From Euperipatoides rowelli (lineage: Eukaryota; Onychophora; Udeonychophora; Euonychophora; Peripatopsidae): DNA of 14,376 nucleotides. Positions within the stretch are counted from its first letter, which is position 1. Each line of letters starts with the position of its first letter. The stretch lies in assembly GCA_003024985.2 (NCBI GenBank), contig PXIH01S0004670.1, one strand, 5' to 3'. Positions 7,791-14,376 of this stretch are shown here, piece after piece. The notes below the pieces were generated by a model, which was not told the DNA's origin, made no database searches, and saw only the letters and a list, made by a program, of their open reading frames with translations. A program made the position numbers and the translations under genes.

Positions 7791-8127
7791 ATTTTTATTA
7801 TTTTTTTCCCCGATGTTCCCCAGAGTAGGGGAGGGGGGTAGTTGGCTTGCTCCGGAGTAGATAAACACCCCTTGAGGTATGCCTGAAAGAAACACTGTCC
7901 AGGAGTAGACTTCTTTTCAACTGAACTAAATTTCTCAAATTCCTAATTTCCCATTGGATTTGAATAAAATGTCTGTCTTTGTGTAAAGTTTTATAAAAAA
8001 ACAAAAATAGAAAATTGGAAATAATCCTTTTGGAATGTCTGATTCAATTAAAAAAAAATATACTTAACAATATGAATTATTTAGGACGTTTAATACCATG
8101 GAATGTTGATTAATTGGGCATGCACAT
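7791..8127. other. Non-coding stretch with one GC-richer patch
   Basis: Bases 7810-7910 are less AT-rich and contain GGGGAGGGGGG (7828-7838) and CTCCGGAG (7850-7857), an 8-bp palindrome. On the minus strand a 68-codon open frame covers the patch. No family is recognised in its product. The patch may be a fragment of an old insertion. Confidence 0.5.
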
Positions 8128-8800
8128 TTAACACTCTTTCGGGCAGAAAGGAGGATTACACACTTGTTCATCACCATGCCATTGAACCTTAGAGTTACCA
8201 CAATGCACTGGTTAAACTGCCCCAGGCACACTTGTTTTGATAGAATCAGAATTTTTTAAAAAACTGTTTTTAAAAATGTCATGCTTATTTATGCCTGCTT
8301 CACAAAACTTTAGGAAATTATTTGACAGTGACATTATGGCTGGTACACAACTAAAATCTCACATCATGTTGTAGTGTACATATGAACATCATTTAGAAAG
8401 GTGGCTTTATACATGGGAAACTTGTTTGCCCTTATTTGGCTGTATGGCATCAGATATAGCAACACTATGTAAAACACAAAACAATGAGGTAACAGCATAA
8501 TGACATCATAATCTATTTTTTTAGGGACACAGTTACATGGATTCTCTTCCTGAATCTTAGATGGGATAAAACCTAGGGGTCACAGTTGCATGGCACAGCT
8601 TGAATTTCTCTCAGAGTGATCAAAAATTTTAAGTGTGGTAAAGGAACACATGTTTTACAATGACACACTTTACCTTACTTTGGCCAAGAAATATAGGTGG
8701 TACAACATATTCGGTGGGGCGTCATTTGACAACATTTTTTGGTAAGAGAATTTGAGGTAAAAAATTGTATTCAATATAAAATATGTAATGAAAGGGTTAA
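8128..8800. mobile_element. Very weak TTAA-type element candidate
   Basis: TTAACACTCTTTCGGGCAG begins at 8128, and the opposite strand of 8800 begins TTAACCCTTTC. If these are two ends, the element would be 665 bp between TTAA copies (8128-8131 and 8797-8800). Only about ten terminal bases agree, so this may be coincidence. The interior is somewhat less AT-rich than the flanks. It holds a direct repeat GGGACACAGTTACATGG / GGGGTCACAGTTGCATGG (about 8524-8540 and 8576-8593). No coding potential is seen. Confidence 0.2.
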
Positions 8801-9735
8801 TAATTTGTTCATTAATAAATTCAAATGTCACTTATTTTGAAATACAGAAACACAAAGTTGTCTGAAATTAGCTATAGATGGAATACTAGGTATTACTTTA
8901 AAACTCAGCTGAGCTACAGATGACCATAATGTTCCATTAAAGGTTAAGTTTTCTCTCTAATTTATACCAAAGTTTTTTTTTTTCTTTGATAAGGCAGGAG
9001 AGTGGATATCTTGTTACTCTGTCATAATATATTCTGAATAAAGATTTGAAAAGCCTATTCTAATGATAATAACTGAAACACTATAAAGAAAGACTACCCA
9101 AACAGCTGGAAATATGACGAGATTGGTTGCACCTAATTTAAGAATTTTAAAGCTTTTAAAAATATAAATTGAAGAATTAAAAGAACTGTAACAACAGATG
9201 TATTGTTTGTCCTCAGATATCAAATCACGAATCCAATAAAGTATTTCTGAATAAACTTTGTACAAGTAAAAATCTAGACATTCTTCTTGCAAAGCGCTTT
9301 ATCTTGAAATAGTTGAGAATAATATTATATTTACTGTATATCAAATGAAGTTTAGAAAAAAAAAAAAAAACTTTGAAGTTAAAAGGAATGTGATTCAAAT
9401 ATTAATTAAAAAAAATAAAAATCACTGTTTATCAGAATTTAAAAGTAGATGTAGAGTATCCGTTGGATTGATAAGTATAAGGAGTTTAAAGAGAAATCCG
9501 AGAATATGTAAATATTTTAACAACATTCTGAAAAAGAGAATAATCATATTGTAACACTTACAGTCTCAAGTTTTTATTACTTATTTGAAACAGAAAATCA
9601 AAATTCATAATTTCCAGAATTTGTTAACCTCTTATTTAACATTTAAGCTCTTTGATGTCACATGTAATTCTTGATTGTTCATTTGTTTAATAAAAACACT
9701 GTAGAAGATAATGAATGAGAATAATATAAAAAAAA
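8801..9735. other. AT-rich non-coding stretch
   Basis: Nothing is supported here. Two short open frames (minus strand 9292-9014, plus strand 9345-9554) have AT-driven composition rich in I, Y, F, K and N. They show no recognisable domain and no convincing start or splice context. An A-run lies at about 9357-9370. Confidence 0.65.
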
Positions 9736-9802
9736 GATAAATATATAGACAGAAAGATAGATAGATAGAAATATGGAGCGATAGATAGATGGATGGGTGG
9801 AT

Positions 9803-9819
9803 GGGCGGGTTTGGGTGGG
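9803..9819 (+). other. G-quadruplex motif
   Basis: Four GGG runs with loops C, TTT and T: a canonical G3 motif with short loops. An extra GGG lies just upstream at 9795-9797. Confidence 0.7.
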
Positions 9820-9932
9820 TGGACTGGCAGACAGGCAGACGGATGGACAGATAGATATATAGACAGACATAAAGATAGACAGATGGATGGATGGACATAT
9901 GGGAGGGAGGTATGGAGGGAGGGAGTGATGAA

Positions 9933-9951
9933 GGGAGGGAGGGATGGAGGG
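9933..9951 (+). other. G-quadruplex motif
   Basis: Four GGG runs (9933, 9937, 9941, 9949) with loops of 1, 1 and 5 bases. It lies in the purine-only block, which could also form triplex DNA. Confidence 0.65.
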
Positions 9952-10175
9952 AGGAAGGAATGGATGGAGGGAGGGAAGGAGGAAGGATGGAGGGATGGAT
10001 GGAAGGAAGAATGGCTTATTCAACTGGATGGAAGTATGAATGGAGGGGGGAGAAAGCAATGTAAGGATGGAGGTACATATGGACAGACATCCAGGAAGAA
10101 CAGTGGCATGATTTGTATGTTAGGCAGATGGACAGTGGTTGAGAAAACTGACTGCCTATTTGCCTGTCTGCCAGT

Positions 10176-11275
10176 AGACAGATTATTTCAGAAAAAAGAA
10201 CCAACTGCAATGGCTTTCAGCTTTAAATAAAAGTATTACTTTGCTTTTCAGCTAAATGAACCACAACTTTAAATCCATTTTTCTCAACTTTATGGGTTAG
10301 AGGGTTGGTTCCTTTCAAATGAATGCCAAATTATGTTGGTAGGAGTAAAAAATTATTGTCCATAATTAGGCTTAGGCTGGGCTATCATTTTTATTTTTAT
10401 TGTTTATTAGACTTTCTTATTCATATACATTTCCAGAGCATGATTAAATAAGAAATAGGCTTATTTATCAATTAGTTACCATAACAGTGATGCTCTGATT
10501 AAAATTATGTGTTGTGAAACGATTACTATTCAAATTGGGCATGTCCAGATCCGACTACTAGCACCATCTTTTGGCCATCTATATTTTTTATAAGCTTGCT
10601 TTTTTAAAAGACCAATGGTGAATTTCTATCAGTGGAAAATATCCAGTTAAATCTATTTTATTTTTTAATTTAATCAATATCAGCAAGAGGAATATGTAAA
10701 GAGTTTACCTTTATTAAATTAACTTCCTGAAAAGTCCTGGGCACAACTGCCTAATTATAGTAGCCTAATGTTTGTTTTGCTCCTTTTTAACTTCAGCAAC
10801 ACCAATTGTTTAATCTTATTCATTTATCTGCCTTATCCAGTTCTGTTTATGATAATATGTTATCCAAGCATTGTCTATAGGTATGTGTATCTCACCAATA
10901 ATAGTGGATTATTGCCAGTTGTTAGATATATTTAGCAGGTGTGAAGTTCCTGATAAGTAATTGATTGATAGGCTAATGACTCAAAGTTTATTTCAATACT
11001 TTAAGAAACTGGTGAAACTTTGGTGGGGTTTATACTACATAACAAACAAAGAGGGATAGAGACATTCAATTAGTTAACAGAATATTCAAATATTTATTAA
11101 TAATGTCCACAGGGAGTGGTACTGTTAAAAACTACAATTTACAATGCCTTAGTAAACTTTGGTATGGAATGTTCATAATATTCTGGGATATTGGGAAGAC
11201 AAAAAATGTCATTGAAAATCATAGTATGTAATTCTCCCACTCATTATGTTTGTTGTCACAATTTGTCATTTCCAT
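10176..11275. other. AT-rich non-coding stretch
   Basis: No gene seen. GCCATCTATATTTTTTA at 10574-10590 recurs exactly at 11961-11977, too short to call a family. An acceptor-like TTTGCTTTTCAG near 10231-10250 leads into frames that all stop within a few codons. Confidence 0.65.
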
Positions 11276-11340
11276 GGGGGGGGGGGACTATGTTGATTAA
11301 TATAGTGAGTGCCTTAACCATGAGTGTGCCCCCATCCCCC
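11276..11340. repeat. G11 run facing a C-rich run
   Basis: G11 at 11276-11286 is followed 42 bases later by CCCCCATCCCCC (11329-11340), so the two could pair as a hairpin. The C-run is itself bracketed by TGTGC and GCACA. It is the only G homopolymer of this size in the window and is likely unstable. Confidence 0.75.
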
Positions 11341-12929
11341 AACGGCACATGTTTATAAACTGGGTTTAAGTTATTTTGAATAGCAGAAGTGAATATTTGT
11401 TATTTTATTACATGTTATCGCACTAAATAATGTTAGAAGAATTATTTAGTTCCTGTCTATTATTCATAATTATTCATGTTAACTACTTAAATTTGTTATA
11501 GAGAGCCTGTGGGCTTTAATACTTGTGGCTTGCTATTATTAGCAGCTCTGCATACAACTCTACATAGGGAGAACTTTAAGTATAGAAGGCAAGATCAGTA
11601 TTTATGAGTCTTTGAATATGTCTACATTTAGTATTTTTACACAATGGACATAACAGTTCTATAATTTGTAATACATTTTACATAGCAAAAAACTTGAATT
11701 TTCATGTGATTTTCTAGACTAATGAAGTAGCTCCCACAGATACTTTTTTTTTTATCTTGCCCTTGATAAATCACATATGATGGGCTTTCTTCTAGTTACA
11801 CACTATAAAACAGTAAGGACATTTATAAAAAAAAAATATATATAAACAACCACAAATTCTCTATCTGTTTTATTTATCTAAAAGTGTTGGATCTTATATA
11901 AGGTTTTGCCATAAAAACTTAATGGTATTTAATTGTAAACAATCCAAACATGGATGTGCTGCCATCTATATTTTTTAATTTTAAATAAATAATAGTAAAT
12001 AGGACAACCCATCTTCACAAATGTTAGAAATTATTTGTTAAATTTAATAACAGAGTAGAAGGTGGCACCTTATAATGTTCAACAGCTATATGTAAAAAAA
12101 AAATACATTTATGTTTTAAGTTAATTATGAATGAAATCTTTATCTAGAAATGCCAAAAAAAAAAAAAAAAAGATTAATAAAATATGTTTCAATAAGTCAA
12201 ATAAGTTTGCTTCAATATGATCACATTTTGTTTTTATTAAGTTAACATTTGTTAAAGATGAGGGGAGAGAAGGGTACGGCAACATAAGAGGACAATAAAG
12301 TACATAGAGGAGTAGGAGGCAAGTAAAAACGCTTAAAAATATTATTAGGAGAAAGGATATTTGCACAAGGGCAAAACATATTTTGATGTATGTGTATGAA
12401 TTGGTGGGGTAAACTTGATGATATTTATATAATTTTAATAGGTTTTGTACTGTTTAGTAAAATTTTAATTTATTATAAAAAATATTATTTATTTATTAAC
12501 TGATTTGTAACTATTTTAATAATCCCAAGTATCATTATAAAAAAATTACAAATGTTTTTTTTTTAATTTTCATTTAAAAAGCATTCAATGTCACATTGTT
12601 GTTTGTTTCCTTGTATTTCCATACCTCCTAAAATCATGAACATATAATATATTAGAGTACATTTTATAAGCAACTAACTGTCTTTAAGTACCCAACATTG
12701 CCCTAGCTTCTTACAACATCCCAAAGGCGAAAATCACATGTGTTAACCCCAAACTATAAGAAAAAACTTTCTGCACATGTTCAGCAGTTGTGTGTCCTGG
12801 TTTAATGACAGCCTATATTTTGTAATGTATCATAGCGAGTAACTTTGTCAAATTTTATTCAGTTTAGTGTACAGTTTTAGGATTGCATAGAACAAAAATT
12901 TCCTGTGTAAATTCCAACTTTTACTTTAC
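11341..12929. other. AT-rich non-coding stretch
   Basis: No gene seen. It contains A17 (12155-12171) and a purine-rich patch at about 12257-12320. There are AT-only stretches around 12430-12560. Confidence 0.65.
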
Positions 12930-12933
12930 TTAA

Positions 12934-12987
12934 AGGTCAAATGTAACAGATTTTTTTAATTTTTTTTTATTATTGATTTTCAAAGAT
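12934..12987 (+). repeat. Outer left arm of the 671-bp MITE
   Basis: Begins AGGTCAAATGTAACAG and ends in TTTTCAAAGAT. It matches 13551-13604 in reverse complement with one mismatch. Confidence 0.9.
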
Positions 12988-13550
12988 AATTACTATTAAA
13001 AAAAATTCCACTGGAAAAAAAAATGTTTAAAATGCATAAAAAAAAGTTATTTAAAGATAAAATTAAGACTATTGCTATCCTCAGTCTGAGATTACAATTT
13101 GAAGAGTCCACATTTTTTTGGGGTCTGAGATTAATTCGATGACAAAATAGCCTCTACAGCTGTTTTCTTTGTAATGATTTAATATATAAATAGAGGCATT
13201 TTTAATCTGTATTAAAGGTCATTTTAATTTTTTTAAAAAATCAAATTGGACCATAATAGCACAAAGGATGAATTTGATTATGATTTTTTACAAGTATTTA
13301 AACATTTAGACCATATGATGTCCAGCTTTACGCTGACAAATATAGCAAATATTCTATAGTTAAGTATAGCAAGCTGTATTCATTTATAGGCTATGATGTC
13401 ACAAAATATCTCCCCTGGTGTGTAAAGTGGACAATGTTGTTTTAAGGGTGAGGAGCTAAAGACATTTATTTTAAAAATTGAATTGTAAATAACTTAGTTG
13501 TTTTTAATTTTTTTTATTTTTTTTCTGGTGGAAATTTTTTTTTAGTAAAA

Positions 13551-13604
13551 ATCTTTGAAAATCAATAATTAAAAAAAATTAAAAAAATCTGTTACATTTG
13601 ACCT
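13551..13604 (-). repeat. Outer right arm of the 671-bp MITE
   Basis: Reverse complement of 12934-12987 with one mismatch in 54. It is followed directly by the shared TTAA. Confidence 0.9.
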
Positions 13605-13608
13605 TTAA

Positions 13609-13648
13609 CCCCTTCCACTCCACTGACGGGAATACAAAGACATTTTTT
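13609..13648 (+). repeat. Left terminal repeat of the 217-bp MITE
   Basis: Begins CCCCTTCCACTCCACTGACG. It pairs with 13786-13825, 35 of 40 positions. Confidence 0.88.
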
Positions 13649-13785
13649 AATTGCATTGATTGCATTCTTTTAAATCATTTGGTGTGACTAAAAACAAATA
13701 TATTTTAGTCCCTTTGAACATAAGTTTTATTAATTTGAAGCATTTTTGAGGCTAATAATGATTGTTAAATTGATGAATTGTAAAG

Positions 13786-13825
13786 AAAAAATATCTTCAT
13801 ATTACCGTCAGTGGAGTGGAAAGGG
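13786..13825 (-). repeat. Right terminal repeat of the 217-bp MITE
   Basis: On the minus strand begins CCCTTTCCACTCCACTGACG. Mismatches to the left arm fall at arm positions 4, 22, 27, 28 and 33. Confidence 0.88.
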
Positions 13826-13829
13826 TTAA

Positions 13830-14376
13830 CATTAAACATTAGCAATTGATGCCACTCCCATGTCAAACTATAAAGAACACTAGATTGATGTCACACAATC
13901 ATCTCATGTCTCTTGACATTAGTTCATTATTTTTTTATTTTGATTATTATGTTCGACATTATGAAGAGTTTTCATAAAAACTTTAGTATTGGTGTAAAAA
14001 TGACAAGTTATAGTTAGTTTTCCTCCAAATTTTAAATAACATCACTTCTTTACTATAATAAAGATTTAATAGATATAACACAAACAAACTTACGTTAATT
14101 ACAAAAGGTTGTGTGCGTGTCTACTGTCTATTTCAAATATCTTTATTTCATATCGTAAATTACGATATTAATATATATAAAAAAAAAAACGCTTAACATA
14201 TTTAATTTATTTCTTCATTAGTGCGGTGTGAGAGAGAGAGATAAAATATCTTAAATATTTTTTCATCAGTTGTTAAAAATAGATTTGAAACTAATCAACC
14301 CTGCAAAATCATGTATAATGATTCATGACTTTTCCAAGCTGAAATGTGAATATGAAATCAAAATGAATGAATTAGC
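13830..14376. other. AT-rich non-coding stretch
   Basis: No gene seen. It contains a 19-bp perfect palindrome ATATCGTAA-A-TTACGATAT (14150-14168) and a short GA repeat (about 14230-14241). Confidence 0.7.

Larger units (their letters stand above)
9736..10175. repeat. Compound tetranucleotide array (GATA, GACA, GGAT, GGGA)
   Basis: The plus strand is almost free of C over long stretches. It passes from GATA/GACA repeats (about 9745-9790), through G-rich GGAT/GGGT (9791-9820), GGCAGACA (9824-9850), GATA/GACA again (9850-9890) and GGAT, to a GGGA/GGAA/GGAT block (9900-10010). It then decays toward 10100. A perfect 15-bp inverted repeat, ACTGGCAGACAGGCA (9823-9837) and its complement (10161-10175), brackets most of it. 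Open frames on both strands (Gly/Trp/Asp/Arg-rich on plus, Ser/Pro/Leu-rich on minus) follow from 4-bp periodicity without stops and should not be annotated as genes. Confidence 0.92.
12930..13608. mobile_element. TTAA-flanked MITE with long inverted arms (671 bp)
   Basis: TTAA at 12930-12933 and 13605-13608 flanks an element whose ends are exact inverted copies beginning AGGTCAAATGTAACAG. The outer 54 bases of the arms agree at 53 positions. Similarity continues more loosely (TTCCAC, AAGTTATTTA, TCCTCA, GTCCAC) to a clear block at 13138-13163 against 13370-13403, lying 204 and 201 bases from the two ends. The arms are therefore about 230 bp and the unpaired middle about 210 bp, a foldback-like design. 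An 11-bp direct repeat GTCTGAGATTA lies at 13084 and 13123. TTAA targets are used by piggyBac and Kolobok transposases, and the ends do not decide between them. No coding capacity. Confidence 0.88.
13605..13829. mobile_element. piggyBac-like MITE, 217 bp, sharing its left TTAA
   Basis: TTAA at 13605-13608 and 13826-13829 flanks a 217-bp element (13609-13825). Its ends are CCCCTTCCACTCCACTGACG and, on the opposite strand, CCCTTTCCACTCCACTGACG. The 40-bp terminal repeats agree at 35 positions. TTAA followed by CCC is the standard arrangement of piggyBac-type non-autonomous elements. There is no open frame. Its left TTAA is the same four bases as the right TTAA of the 671-bp MITE, so one element inserted into the target copy flanking the other. 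Confidence 0.88.

Noticed and set aside
7798-8004. Minus-strand open frame of 68 codons over a GC-richer patch
   Set aside because: The composition is more protein-like than most here, but no family, splice site or conserved motif is recognised. It is left as a possible old insertion fragment.
9014-9292. Minus-strand open frame of 92 codons with a hydrophobic segment (about residues 54-78)
   Set aside because: A membrane-like segment is common in AT-rich random frames. There is no family motif or transcription context.
9345-9554. Plus-strand open frame of 69 codons, Lys/Asn/Ile-rich
   Set aside because: It is built on A-runs, with no recognisable motif.
9632-10230. Several overlapping open frames on both strands (up to 145 codons)
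   Set aside because: They follow from tetranucleotide repeats lacking stop codons. The products are low-complexity periodic peptides on both strands, so they are not genes.
10574-11977. 17-bp exact repeat GCCATCTATATTTTTTA (10574-10590 and 11961-11977)
   Set aside because: Short and largely T-rich. The flanks do not align, so it does not support a repeat family.
12121-12366. Minus-strand open frame of 81 codons
   Set aside because: It is driven by an A17 run and AT-rich sequence, and no domain is visible.
1-14376. tRNA genes, tRNA-derived SINEs, CRISPR arrays, bacterial promoters or operons
   Set aside because: No GGTTCGANNCC-type B box with a paired A box was seen. There are no regularly spaced direct repeats with unique spacers and no prokaryotic gene layout.

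Overview
This window is AT-rich (very roughly 70-75% A+T by eye), non-coding eukaryotic DNA. Long A and T homopolymers, tetranucleotide arrays, short non-autonomous DNA transposons and the absence of any sustained open frame point to an animal nuclear genome, most likely an invertebrate. The hAT-type ends and the TTAA-flanked MITEs fit this. The species cannot be fixed from the sequence. A single 'n' at 1498 suggests a draft assembly. There is no bacterial gene organisation, no CRISPR array, and no rRNA or tRNA gene that I can support. Every open frame is short, and most are explained by low-complexity sequence.

Layout from left to right. 1-2640 is AT-rich DNA with a T21 run (960-980) and one slightly GC-richer stretch (about 1180-1301) that could be an exon or an old retrocopy fragment on the minus strand. 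2641-3090 is a complete-looking hAT-type MITE. 3091-4970 is plain DNA except for a textbook-like splice acceptor (3221-3255), a perfect 35-bp palindrome (4162-4196) and a CpG-dense hairpin (4415-4428). About 4975-5430 is a degenerate TTAA-type element carrying three copies of a GGGTCCA/TGGACCC interrupted palindrome. 5900-6340 holds a diverged duplicated unit with an inverted partial copy. 7095-7153 contains three hairpins almost end to end. 7376-7790 is a minisatellite with a period of about 52 bp.

The right half: 8128-8800 may be a worn TTAA element. 9736-10175 is a strongly strand-asymmetric GATA/GACA/GGAT/GGGA array with G-quadruplex motifs. 10176-12929 is unremarkable apart from a G11 run facing a C-rich run. 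12930-13829 is the best structure in the window: two unrelated TTAA-flanked MITEs (671 and 217 bp) placed directly next to each other and sharing one TTAA.

No genes work together here. The window is best read as an intron or intergenic tract shaped by class II transposons, slippage repeats and palindrome formation. I found no convincing new molecular system. The most informative objects are the paired TTAA MITEs, the hAT MITE, the hairpin cluster and the perfect palindrome.
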